From Oegoconia quadripuncta (Eukaryota; Arthropoda; Insecta; Lepidoptera; Autostichidae), in NCBI GenBank assembly GCA_949316235.1, contig OX438750.1:2618501-2682500 (forward strand): a stretch of 64,000 nt of DNA. Direction: 5' to 3'. Within the stretch, counting starts at the first letter, position 1. Every line of letters begins with the position of its first letter. The notes beneath the pieces were generated by a model. The model had not been told where the DNA came from. It saw nothing but the letters and a program-made list of their open reading frames with translations, and made no database searches. Positions 30,319 through 39,924 of this stretch are shown one piece after another. A program made the position numbers and the translations under genes.

Positions 30319-30486
30319 GTACAGGTATTTAGTAATATAAACTTAGACTATTAGATAAAATTATCACTGTGAATTTCATTGCGTCGGTGAATATATTTAG
30401 AACTACTGTCACCATTATCAAAAAAAAAAAAATCATATTCTATTCTATTCTAAACACATTACATCCGTCGTTTTTCGTCAGGGGGT

Positions 30487-30521
30487 TTTTTTTTTTTTTT
30501 TTTCTTTTTTTTTTTTTTTTT
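30487..30521. repeat. Poly-T tract
   Basis: About 35 bases of T with a single C. Followed by GAGGGTTTTGTCGCTTAAGCG, possibly a LINE or SINE tail on the minus strand. Confidence 0.8.
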
Positions 30522-30904
30522 GAGGGTTTTGTCGCTTAAGCGATTATGTCACCCTCGTGACAGACCTCAACAACTCAGAGTACTTATTACCTACATACAT
30601 TAATCAGTCAGGGGTTAATATGAGCATTTTGACAGAGAAATATAAAACTCGTAATAATAACAAAAAACGGTATAAATAAATCGTATAAATGGCCCCCGCT
30701 ATCCACATTCTAAAAGCAAACTAATAATAAACCAACGAACTTGCTACACATCGAGACAAAATGTTCTTTTGTATGTACACACACACAAATATTAATAGCT
30801 GACGCAAGCGATAGCAATAAACGATAGCAACAAGGTTAAAAAACCGGTCAATGCGTGTCGGGCAACGCGCAGTGTAGGGATCCGTAGGTGCCCGGGTTTT
30901 TGTT

Positions 30905-31195
30905 TTTTTTTTTTTATACAGAACGGGTTGTCACTTGAGCTCAATCACACCTGATGTTAAGTGAAGATGAGGTCGAAATATAACGTACTCACCCGGAAAC
31001 CCCATCTTATTTGGGGGACTAGCTATCTTATCTCTGACAACTGGAATACAACAATGCTATTAACATTGCTGTTTGGCGGCAGATAAGATGGTGTTAGCTA
31101 GCCAGGCGGACATTTAATATGCCCTACCACAAATCAAACCGAGTACGAGAAACGTAAACCCAATGTTGTTTACATTGAGCCACGGAGGCGACGTA
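30905..31195 (-). repeat. SINE-B copy
   Basis: Minus-strand copy with the family body and a shortened head (GAGTACGAGAAACGTAAACCC) where the B box has been deleted. Confidence 0.8.
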
Positions 31196-31267
31196 AGGGA
31201 CGGATCCCTAAAAAAAATTCATTTTATTTTACTATGTATAACCATGCCAAATTACAGCTTTCTAGTA

Positions 31268-31385
31268 CTAAGGCACGTATTAATAAACAGTTCTCATTTA
31301 GAATCTATAGTATACATTGAAACAGTATGAAAAACAATAGTATTGAGACTGAGACGCGATCTCAATGTCAAGATCGATTTATCGA
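31268..31385. repeat. CCCGTATTAATAAA-family MITE, short copy
   Basis: Starts GGCACGTATTAATAAACAG and ends CAAGATCGATTTATCGACG, with GACGCGATCTCAATGTCAAG in between. Confidence 0.55.
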
Positions 31386-31600
31386 CGACGGATTAGTGTA
31401 GTGGATATTGACCCTATCAGCGAAACCAACGGTTGCGGGTTCGTATCCCGCGAGGGGTAAATGTTTATTGATGAATACGAACATTTATTCCTGAGTTTTG
31501 GATGTTTATATAAATATTTATGTAGGTATGTTTATCAGTTATCTAGTATCCATAGCACAAGCTTTGCTTAGTAAGACTAGATGATTGGTGTACGTGTTCG
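31386..31600 (+). repeat. SINE-A variant
   Basis: tRNA-like head GACGGATTAGTGTAGTGGAT and B box GGTTGCGGGTTCGTATCCCG, then a diverged SINE-A body ending in ATTTATTTATTTT. Confidence 0.7.
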
Positions 31601-31918
31601 AAATATTTATTTATTTTATTTATTTATTTTAACACTTTATTGTATATAAGCATACACGTCAAACAAAACCAAAAAAACAGGAGAATATTAAAATACACAA
31701 AAGGCGACCTTATCTCTATAAGAGATCTCTTCGAGCAAACTTCAGTAAGGAGACAAATTGATGAGGTAACGTAAAAGTAGACACCGAGTACACTTACAAA
31801 AACAGTAGTTATAAACAAACATACATCTAATAAATAGAGAAAATAACAACCATGTCATTGACATACATAGGTACTTAAATTATGGTGTTGTTATAATATA
31901 AATAAATACAGGGTGTCC

Positions 31919-32249
31919 CTGGAAGTATGGATCAAATCGAACAGGGGCATGGGGAAGGTCATTCCCAAACTTAAGCTGAAAAAAAAAAAAAAAAATAAAT
32001 AAAAAAAAAAAAATAAGAAAAAAAAATTAATTAATTATTTTTAATTAAAAAATTAAGCTGATAGCATTGCTAGTTTTCTTTTAAAATTTTTTTTTGTATA
32101 AGCACTATTCGATAATATGAAAATGTAAAAAATTGATCATAACTTTTGAACCGTCAAAAATGGCACCGACATTCATAGGGTTAAAAAGTTTGGGAATGAC
32201 CTTCCCCATGCCCCTGTTCGATTTGATCCATACTTCCAGGGACACCCTG
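31919..32249. mobile_element. Foldback MITE, TA target, CAGGGTGTCCCTGG ends
   Basis: Inverted arms of about 65 bases: CAGGGTGTCCCTGGAAGTATGG... at the left and its complement at the right, flanked by TA. The interior is A-rich (long A runs at 31980-32035). Confidence 0.85.
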
Positions 32250-32539
32250 TATAATAAAATATATTATTTATTTATTAATACGGCGTTAAGAGCTGAGCCG
32301 CCGCGGACGGACGATAGACAGCGGACATGATGAAGCTTTAGGGGTTCCTTGTTGAATGTGGGACCCTGAAAATATAGCGAATGGCCGCCCAGTGTAGACC
32401 GCCCGACATTGGGTTGCGATATTTGGGAAATCCCCCAACCACGCCACTTCGTACATCGAACGCTACTAAACAAAATCGCAAGATGACATCATAGTACAGG
32501 TATTTACGTTTTTTTTTTAAGTGTAATTTCCTATAATCT

Positions 32540-32930
32540 AAAGCCCTTTATTAATAAATCAATCTTAATAGAAGTCTTCCTCCTGGACACGATTTGCCAT
32601 GGCCAACATGGAAATCCTTAAATCGGCTTCGAACTCAGGTTGGCCGCAGCAAAGATAATCTGTGCAGGTGGGGCTTCTCCGATGGCGGGAGTGATCGATG
32701 CGAGTGCGGAGTCTCCCCACAGACAATGGATCACGTATTGTCTTGCCCCACGTGTCCTGACAGCTGCACCTTTGACGACCTCCTTAACGCCACAGACAGT
32801 GCTGTTAGAGTGGCTAAGTTTTGGTCCAATAAAATTTGAAACTTGCCTCGACACGAAAAGAAGTAGAATAGAAGTCTTGAGGTTGTATCAACCGAGATGC
32901 GTCTTAAGCAAGAAACTCGAAGGGTTGATC
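32540..32930. repeat. CCCGTATTAATAAA-family MITE split by LINE insertion
   Basis: Left part to 32578, right part from 32867; AATAGAAGTCTT stands at both junctions as a 12-bp target duplication for the LINE piece between them. Confidence 0.65.
32594..32839 (+). pseudogene. LINE ORF2 tail (WPTWKSLNRLRT...CECG...VLSCPTCP)
   Basis: The open frame reads WPTWKSLNRLRTQVGRSKDN, DRCECGVSPQTMDHVLSCPT, CPDSCTFDDLL, then stop. The Cys/His spacing and RLRTxVGRxK segment are typical of the post-RNase H tail of an insect LINE. The inserted piece spans 32579-32866 and is heavily 5' truncated. Confidence 0.75.
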
Positions 32931-32959
32931 TAAAAAATCAAAATCTAAAATATTTTATT

Positions 32960-33450
32960 CAATGTAGGATACAAAAATATCACTTATTGAAAGTCAACAT
33001 GTTATTTTTTTTTAAACTACATCGCTTCACAAGGTGTTATGGTTAGGGAGAAGAAGCGACAAGAAACTCCGCATCTACAATCTTTTAAAATCATGCTTTG
33101 ATTTTACTTAAAGAAAGAAAGAAAGAAAAAATTCTTTATTGTACACAGCTTAAAAATATACACAGTGACATTATTTTAACAGGTGTACAAAGGCGGTCTT
33201 ATCGCTTATAGCGATCTCTTCCAGACAACCATGGCAAAGGAACTTCTACATTACAAAAAGGTTTTTATATTTCATTATAAATTGTGAAATAGCCTGGCAT
33301 TCGAACGATCTGATTATGTCCAGGGATGATTATCATCTAAATAGTCTGATATTTTATAATATGCTTTGTTCTTCTGTTTTATAGTAGGTAAGTATCTTTA
33401 AATTTATTGAGAGGAAGTTTTCGTATATCAACTGGAACCTTATTGAATAA
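32960..33450 (-). repeat. LINE 3' end (DYLDDK family)
   Basis: Shares GATTATCATCTAAATAGTCTG, ATTTTATAATATGCTTTG and ACATTACAAAAAGGTTTT with 19255-19625. It includes a secondary insert-like section at 33110-33235 (GAAAGAAAGAAAGAAA and GTGTACAAAGGCGGTCTTATC). Confidence 0.6.
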
Positions 33451-33521
33451 TAATAATAAATAAATAATAATTACATTATCATTAGTATTTAATGATTATA
33501 ATGTTACACTTATTGACAACG

Positions 33522-33962
33522 ATGACTGGTTGGTGTAGCGGATAGTAACCATGTCAGCGAAAATATACAGATGTGCACACGTGACAGTGAGCCTTTCGCC
33601 GTTGAAACGTGAAAATGGTTTGGTGTAAACTGTGGCTCAATGTAAACAATATAGGGTTTACAAATCGGAGGTCGCGGGTTCGATTCGTAGAGGGGTATAA
33701 TGTTTAGCACTCGGTTTGGTTGAAGGTAAGGCATTTTAAATGTCCACCTGGCTATCTACCACCATCTTATCTAAGGCCCGTATTAATAAATCAATCTTAA
33801 TAGAAGTCTTGAGATTGTATCAACCGAGATGCGTCTTAAGCAGTTGACGCTATCTCAAGATCCGTGCTAATTTATAAACCAATCAAGAGGTCTATACTCA
33901 TAAGTCTATATAATTGCGACTGAGCCGCGATCTCAATCTCAAGATCGATTTATTAATAGGGC
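33522..33962 (+). repeat. tRNA-SINE fragments fused to CCCGTATTAATAAA MITE
   Basis: In order: a tRNA-like head (GACTGGTTGGTGTAGCGGAT, 33522-33640), SINE-B from GTGGCTCAATG (33640-33775), and then at 33776 a direct switch from ATCTTATCTAA into GGCCCGTATTAATAAATC of the MITE family. The identical switch occurs in inverted orientation at 57858/57859. Confidence 0.65.
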
Positions 33963-34099
33963 CATATAAATCTACATACAGACATAAGCCCACCTCAAAT
34001 ACGTTATCCTCCTTTCATTCATTCGAGTAAAAATGAGGCCGATATCAGTGTAATAAAGTAGCTAACCTAACGATTAACTTACTTTGTCCGATAATTGGT

Positions 34100-34246
34100 T
34101 TCGACTCGGATGTACACCAACTAAACTAAAACCAGTTTTAAAGTAGTACTGTCTCTTTCTCCCTGGAACAGTACGATGCGACGGCACTACTCCAAAACTG
34201 GTTTTAGTTTAGTTTAGTTTAGTTTAGTTGGTGTACATCCGAATCG
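34100..34246. mobile_element. Foldback MITE (TTAGTTTAG repeats), copy 1
   Basis: Ends TCGACTCGGATGTACACCAA and TTGGTGTACATCCGAATCGA are inverted; the right arm has an extra expansion of (GTTTA)n. Copy 2 is at 35690-35822. Confidence 0.75.
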
Positions 34247-34254
34247 ACACCATT

Positions 34255-34828
34255 GCAGATTATTTTTAAAGTAGATAACCGTTAATTTAAACACTGTATT
34301 TATACCATTATTAATCTTACAGATTACTACACTATTTTTCACATACAACACTAACTAAGTTTTCAAAGTTGGTAACACTGGTTGATACATTCAGCTTTTT
34401 CAGGTCTTGTAACCAAGCCAAAAAATACAAAAAAAAAACAGGCTTTTCATTGGGGTCATTACGAATATGACACTGGAAATTATTTAAAATAAAAACAATG
34501 AACTGCTACCTGTACTACCGGTACTATGAGAATGGCCCCCATATATATATATTTTCGATAACATAATACCTAGATCACTGATTTAATCAAATCTACACAC
34601 ACATCTACACAGTATCACTTAAGTATAATATACACGCACGTACACTTGCGATGTCACGGGTGGCTCTCATGTGGTCTGTCTGAGCCTCACTATACAACAT
34701 CCCAAACGCGCCGGCCGGCCACGTCATGACGGTAGGGTAACATATACAATTAACTGGCGTTTACACATAAATATTTATTTGCTAGAACACTACATTATGA
34801 CTACATAGTAGGGGAAGGCCACGACGAA
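34255..34828. other. No gene seen
   Basis: AT-rich, with a short GC-richer patch near 34700 (ACGCGCCGGCCGGCCACG). Nothing is supported. Confidence 0.5.
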
Positions 34829-34829
34829 C

Positions 34830-35012
34830 GTACCATGATCAAATCGGGGACGTTTTAATGAAAGGCCGAGACAAGAGTACCCTAAACCGACGAGCATGTA
34901 TGAACAACCTTATGAGAGTGAATGAAGCAAAAGTGGTGTGTCAGGATCATAGCAAGTGGAAGTCTGTGGTCTCTGCCTACCGCTACGGGAAACAGGCGTG
35001 ACATTATTGTAT
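34830..35012 (+). pseudogene. LINE ORF2 C-terminal fragment, copy of 28707-28954
   Basis: The plus frame reads [53 protein letters not shown], stop, then TTGTATGTATGTA tail. Same family as 28707-28954, inverted relative to it. Confidence 0.7.
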
Positions 35013-35289
35013 GTATGTACATTATAAGGTCTTAGATTAAAAAATATTTCATTGTGAAAGCTCGAAATAATATTCCATTTTCCAAATGAAAGACAGAACA
35101 CCGTACCAAAAGTATGTGGTTTCAGTTAAATATTCTGAGATTTTGATGTAATATAGATTTTACATCCTGAACAAAAGTCTCTATGGGGGCTCTATGGGGG
35201 CTACCACTGTTGCCGAGTCCCTTTCAGAGTGTAGGTATGGTCAGTTGGAGGATAAGTAAGTAATCATTTATTCACTAAACAAGTTTACA

Positions 35290-36098
35290 TCGGTACATTT
35301 TAAACAAATCCAATCAATACATAGATTAGGAACTGTTGAACTTGTGAAGCCTGATTTCTGAACTAGGAAAAGTATCATGTATTCCATGTTACCAGGACAT
35401 AACCTCCAGAAAAGTTGGCATTTACATTTGTAGGTCCATAATGAGCAAATATCTGATAAACGAAAACTTAATGTATGTAAGAAAAAATATAGAATCGTTT
35501 AAGAAAAATAGTGATATACATAATGTTAATACCAGATATAAAAATAAACTTGCTGTTCATGCCAGCCGTTTACACAAAGTCACTAAGTCATTTAAGGGGC
35601 AATGTATACGCTTTTATAATAAGGTTCGAGTGGACATTCAAAATTTAACTTTAAATAAATTCAAAACCATTATAAAACGTACATTGAAGTCGATTCGGAT
35701 TTACACCAACTAAACTAAACTCAGTTTTAAAGTAGTACTGTCTCTTTCTCTCTGGAACAGTACGATGGCGACGACTCCACTCCAAAACTGGTTTTAGTTT
35801 AGTTGGTGTACATCTGAATCGACACCATTATTTACCAAAGGCTATTATAAAATTTTTGACTATCAAGCAATCAATGAAGCAAGCATGGACATAGACCGCT
35901 CGGCGATATTCAGCCTAATTATACAATATAATATAATATAATTGTAACCCAAACTTATTTAAACTCGTTCTTCTCTGGGGAGTCTGCTTTGCGAATGAGC
36001 AATAATGTCAATAATTTTAATATTAAGATAAAAAATGTGACGTTTTCAAATGATAATCTTTATCCTACGAAATAAATATTTTTTGACTTTGACTTTAT
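35290..36098 (+). pseudogene. LINE ORF2 end and 3' UTR, interrupted by a MITE
   Basis: 90 open codons from 35441 (DIHNVNTRYKNKLAVHASRL, FKGQCIRFYNKV) followed after the MITE (35690-35822) by FTKGYYKIFDYQAINEA and a 3' UTR that ends TTTTTGACTTTGACTTT. It is the best-preserved member of the DYLDDK LINE family here. Reverse transcriptase and endonuclease are missing. Confidence 0.7.
35690..35822. mobile_element. Foldback MITE copy 2, inside LINE ORF
   Basis: TCGATTCGGATTTACACCAA at the left and its near-complement at the right; shares the centre TAGTACTGTCTCTTTCTC with copy 1 at 34100-34246. It interrupts the LINE reading frame. Confidence 0.75.
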
Positions 36099-36532
36099 AA
36101 GGCAAAGTATGGCCAGAAATTAGTCATTTTACCCTATGTTTTATATTTGTGTGTAAGCGTATGTATGAGAGTATATATTTACTTGACACACATGTGTGTG
36201 TGTATATTTTAATCCACATAAACAGTTGTAAGAAAAAATATATTTTCATCGCATTCTCTGTGTTGATACAGTAGTAAACTGGGTATTCCCCGTTTCAAAG
36301 AGCTCTAGAATATTTCATAGGTGTGGTGCGCCTTGAGTTTAAGAGCGTTTATTTTATTTTATTTGGGATAACAACAGCTAACATTACATTCATTTACAAC
36401 AAATAGTTACTTCTCATACAGCCAAGTTATCCACTACTTATATAATACAGACAATTTGTTGTTCAGAGAATCATCTGATACACAAAGCTTTGTAGAAAGT
36501 AGGCTGCAATTATTCAAGTCAAGATGAGCATA

Positions 36533-36688
36533 TACACCGTGTAACGGTTAAGTGTAGTCATATTTTAAGGGCTTGTTCTACCCATCAATACGAACAACTT
36601 TTACTATGGGGGCAACTTCGAAATCGCGAAAAAAAAATCAGCTGTTCCATAGAAAATTTCAATAACCTCCCGATGCAATGTATAAAAA
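36533..36688. mobile_element. Foldback MITE, truncated copy of 6719-6985
   Basis: One arm (CACCGTGTAACGGTTAAGTG... through TTCGAAATCGCG) plus the loop (CCTCCCGATGCAATGTAT) are present; the other arm is missing, so it can no longer fold back. Confidence 0.75.
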
Positions 36689-36743
36689 AATATATATAGA
36701 TATATATAGATTATATACAGAAATATAGTACCTACATAAAATT

Positions 36744-36901
36744 AATACAAATACAAATACAAATACAAATACAAATACAAATACAAATACAAATACAAAT
36801 ACAAATACAAATACAAATACAAATACAAATACAAATACAAATACAAATACAAATACAAATACAAATACAAATACAAATACAAATACAAATACAAATACAA
36901 A
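36744..36901. repeat. (ACAAAT)n hexanucleotide microsatellite, ~26 units
   Basis: Perfect tandem array of ACAAAT, a length that suggests recent slippage. Confidence 0.97.
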
Positions 36902-37765
36902 TAGTTTATTTGCCAGAACACAGTAAAAGAGATGTTAAGTATAGTTCGTCCACAATGAGTTCAACCTGCATGCAGGTGTGCAAATGGTTTCAGGTTCCGT
37001 TTAATTACTAATGTATCAGATACTCTTCAACAATTCGTATTATCTTATCACATAATATCATCTAATTATTTTTTAAATTCTAAATATTCCTTAACACTAT
37101 AGAAACAATTTGACGTAAGCCATTTTATTAATTTCGTTCTAAATAAATTTATGCTATTTTCTAATTTAAGTTCGTCAGGTAATTTATTATAAATGCAAAT
37201 ACACATATTATAAACATTCTTACTATAAATGTATGTGCGGCAAGGAGGTTGATATAATAAGTTTCTGTATTGACTTCTTATTCTTTATTAAGTTTTTCTG
37301 TATTAAGTGTTGTGTATATGTTGCAAATTTCATAGATAAATACACATAAATATGTCAGGTAACTACTTCACGTAATTAAACTTTCTACATAAATATTACG
37401 TAGAACGTTTATCCCCGACAATAGTACATACAATTTTGTAGTGAATTGTTACTAATGTATTAAAATACCTAAATAATAATATTGATGTGCACAGGTAGCT
37501 ACTTGTTACGTACAATACCCACCACTTTCACGATTTTTTCTGTTTTCTGGGTGCCACTAGGTAATTGTAAGACTCAAAATAGTAATTAGTGGATAACGTT
37601 GCTGGTTGTATAATTGATGACTCGAACCCATTGTAATACTTAATTTAGTGAAACACATTGTACAGCTGTTTGTTGTCCCAAATAAAATAAAATAAAATAA
37701 AATACAAACTTCCAAGTCCTAATTTTTCGAAATGAATAGACCGATTCTAATGAATTATCCCAACG
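36902..37765. other. Decayed retroelement 3' ends, no gene
   Basis: Contains a 3'-tail-like (AAATA)n run at 37680-37702 and AT-rich sequence. A short match (GTTGTCCCAAATAAAATAAA) to the complement of ~36350-36375 suggests two ends of one LINE family. No ORF is supported. Confidence 0.45.
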
Positions 37766-38195
37766 TCCCAACTAATGTTATAAATGTGAAAGCTTGTGTG
37801 TATGTATGTTTGTTACCTCTTCACACCTATACAGCTGTACGGATTTGGATGAAATTTGGTTGATAGATAGATTAAGACCTGGATTAACATATAGGCTACT
37901 TTATTTGCTGAACCGATTTTGATGATATTTACCACGCGAACGAAGTCGCGGGTTACAGCTAGTTATATACTATATTTATTATTGTATTATATCACTAGCT
38001 TTCCGCCCGCGACTTAGTCCGCGTGGAAGATTATAACAAAATCGCTTCAGCAAAAAAAAATAGCCTATATGTTCATCCAGTTCCTAATCTGTCTACCCAC
38101 CAAATTTCATCCAATTCCGTCTAGCCGTATAGGCGTGAAGAGGACACAAACATACATACACACACAAAAACCTTCGCATTTATAATATTAGTTGG
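37766..38195. repeat. Helitron-like (Lep1-type) repeats in inverted pair
   Basis: The left half ends with GAACGAAGTCGCGGGTTACAGC-TAGTTAT and the right half starts ACTAGCTTTCCGCCCGCGAC-TTAGTCCGCG; each carries the family body (CCAAATTTCATCCAATTCCG or complement). Two partial copies face each other. Confidence 0.5.
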
Positions 38196-38207
38196 GATAT
38201 TGACGAC

Positions 38208-38470
38208 CTGTTTGGTGTAGTGGTTAGCAACTCTGACCACTATACCAAAAGGTTGCGGGTTCGAATCCCGCTAGGGGCATATGTTTGTGTGATGAATACG
38301 GACATGTGTACCCGAGTTATGGATGTTTTCATTTATAATAAGTATTTATTTACAAAAAAAAGGTATTTATGTAGTATATCAACCATCTGGTATCCACGAC
38401 ACAAGCCTATAGTTGCTTACTGTGGAACTAGATGGCGCTGTGTGTATGTCTAAGGATATTTATTTATTTA
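38208..38470 (+). repeat. SINE-A copy, best-preserved
   Basis: Head GACCTGTTTGGTGTAGTGG and TTAGCAACTCTGACCAC (A-box region), B box GGTTGCGGGTTCGAATCC, then body CGGACATGTGTACCCGAGTT and tail TATTTATTTATTTATTATTA. The Ty3/gypsy element starts 44 bases downstream. Confidence 0.85.
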
Positions 38471-38701
38471 TTTATTATTATTTATTTATTTATATAAATT
38501 TTTATATTAGATTTGTGACGAAGCGCGCTCCACCCGGACCGCATCTTCATCCCACGGGAAAAGCGGTCGGCAAGATCAAGGAAGAATCGCTTCGTACTTA
38601 GGCGCGCCCCCCACCTCGAACCGCAGAGCCGCATCGTATGACTAGTGACGTCGGCGCGTACCCCCCACCTCATACCTCATACCTCGTACCTCCGCGTTTG
38701 A

Positions 38702-38709
38702 TATAAAAG
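38702..38709 (+). promoter_or_regulatory. LTR TATA box
   Basis: TATAAAAG, about 190 bases into the LTR. It would place the transcription start near 38735, just before the hairpin repeats, so those repeats would be in the 5' leader RNA. The right LTR has the same word at 45708-45715. Confidence 0.6.
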
Positions 38710-38786
38710 CTGGGCTGCCATCCGCTCACGGCACTCGTGTTAGCGCTCTCGATTGGGAAGGTTGACACGAGTGCCCAAACTCCTCC

Positions 38787-39090
38787 TTGGCGATACCTGG
38801 GCGAATATCCAGGTCGCGAAGGCTTCCTCACCCCTCCGATCACCCCTTGGCGTTACCTGGGCGTATATCCAGGACGCGAAGGATCCGTACCTCCGAACCC
38901 CCCTTGGCGTCACCTGGGCGTATATCCAGGACGCGAAGGCTCCGAACCCCTCTTGGCGTTCCCTGGGCGTATATCCAGGACGCGAAGGCCCCGTAACCCC
39001 CTTGGCGCTACCTGGGCGGATTTCCAGGGCGCGAAGGATTCCCGACTACCCCTAGGCGATACCTGGGCGGATTTCCAGGGCGTGTAGGTT
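38787..39090 (+). repeat. LTR-internal hairpin repeats, six units
   Basis: Six units of ~38 conserved bases spaced at 45-60: CTTGGCG-x-TACCTGGGCG followed by TATATCCAGG-x-CGCGAAGG. Within each unit CCTGG and CCAGG are inverted, able to form a small stem. The same array is in the right LTR at 45793-46096. Confidence 0.9.
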
Positions 39091-39282
39091 TCCCGCCGTA
39101 GATATCTGACCCATAACCCCGCGCCCCCAGCTTAGCGTAGACCCTAGCGTACGTTGCGTAAACGATATTTAGATTTAGCGTCTACCCTCCGTTCTAATTG
39201 CGTAGTAATTAATCCGTCTTTAACCTGCCATTGTGCGTGTGCGATAAGTGCAAGACCTAAGTACACAATATTGGTAACTGAT

Positions 39283-39288
39283 AATAAA
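39283..39288 (+). terminator. LTR poly(A) signal
   Basis: AATAAA ~170 bases before the LTR end, followed by a GT-rich CTTTGTGTGTC. The right-LTR copy at 46289-46294 would process the 3' end of the element's transcript. Confidence 0.5.
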
Positions 39289-39440
39289 CCTAGCTTTGTG
39301 TGTCATACGTAGTGTGTTTCTATTGGCCAGATCCCTCTAGACATTCACCTACCAGTAGGATACTCACCCTCTTCAGCACCTTCAGTGCAAGAGGACGTCT
39401 CTCTCGTGCTCACGCAGGGCCTTGGTCACTACCACGACCA

Positions 39441-39800
39441 AAACCCTACGTTTCACTGGCGCCCAACGTAAAACAACCCAGAAACGCGGAACGCCCATTG
39501 AAACACTACGTTTCACTGGCGCCCAACGTAAAACAACCCAGAAACGCGGAACGCCCATTGAAACCCTACGTTTCACTGGCGCCCAACGTAAAACAACCCA
39601 GAAACGCGGAACGCCCATTGAAACACTACGTTTCACTGGCATCCAACGTTATAAAAACACACAAGCGCGGAACGCCCAGCAAAACCCTACAGTTCACCGG
39701 CGTCCGAGGTTACAATCAACCACAATCGCTACGCGCCCATTGAAACCTTACGGTTCACTGGCACGTAACGAAAAGAACAGCCGCTACACATCCATTGAAT
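39441..39800 (+). repeat. 60-bp tandem array of LTR end plus primer binding site
   Basis: Units start AAACCCTACGTTTCACTGG and contain CGCCCAACGTAAAACAAC. The first three are virtually identical; then about three to four more decay toward 39800. Unit one straddles the LTR boundary at 39455, so the array repeats the last LTR bases together with the primer binding site. Confidence 0.92.
39457..39474 (+). promoter_or_regulatory. Primer binding site
   Basis: TGGCGCCCAACGTAAAAC one base after the LTR end. The TGGCGCCCAACG core resembles tRNA-Lys or tRNA-Ser-type primer sites of insect gypsy-group elements; the exact tRNA is not determined. Confidence 0.7.
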
Positions 39801-39924
39801 ACCGACCGTTCACGGGTGTCCAAGCAGCTAGAAAGTTCAATAAGCTAAGAGACTGCATTTAAACATAAGCCATAATCCGCAACCCTAACCGTCCGCTTAA
39901 CCCACAGAGCTCAGCCCGATACAG

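Larger units (their letters stand above)
38514..39455 (+). repeat. 5' LTR (942 bp)
   Basis: Starts TGTGACGAAGCG and ends CCTACGTTTCA. It holds a TATA-like TATAAAAG at 38702-38709, a block of six hairpin repeats (38787-39090) and AATAAA at 39283-39288. It is much more GC-rich than its flanks. Confidence 0.96.

Noticed and set aside
38208..38290. Possible genuine tRNA gene (A and B boxes)
   Set aside because: The same head recurs in several copies with a common noncoding body and tail, and does not fold to a clean cloverleaf by eye; it is a SINE head.
38737..39087. ORFs with repeated PWRYLGVYPGREG in both LTRs
   Set aside because: Produced by the hairpin repeat unit in the LTR; present in noncoding LTR only.
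39441..39620. CRISPR-like regular direct repeats
   Set aside because: Contiguous 60-bp tandem units without spacers in a eukaryotic retrotransposon; not a CRISPR array.
39300..39862. ORFs with repeated KPYVSLAPNVKQPRNAERP between LTR and gag
   Set aside because: Translation of the 60-bp LTR-end/primer-site array; three frames are open for the same reason.
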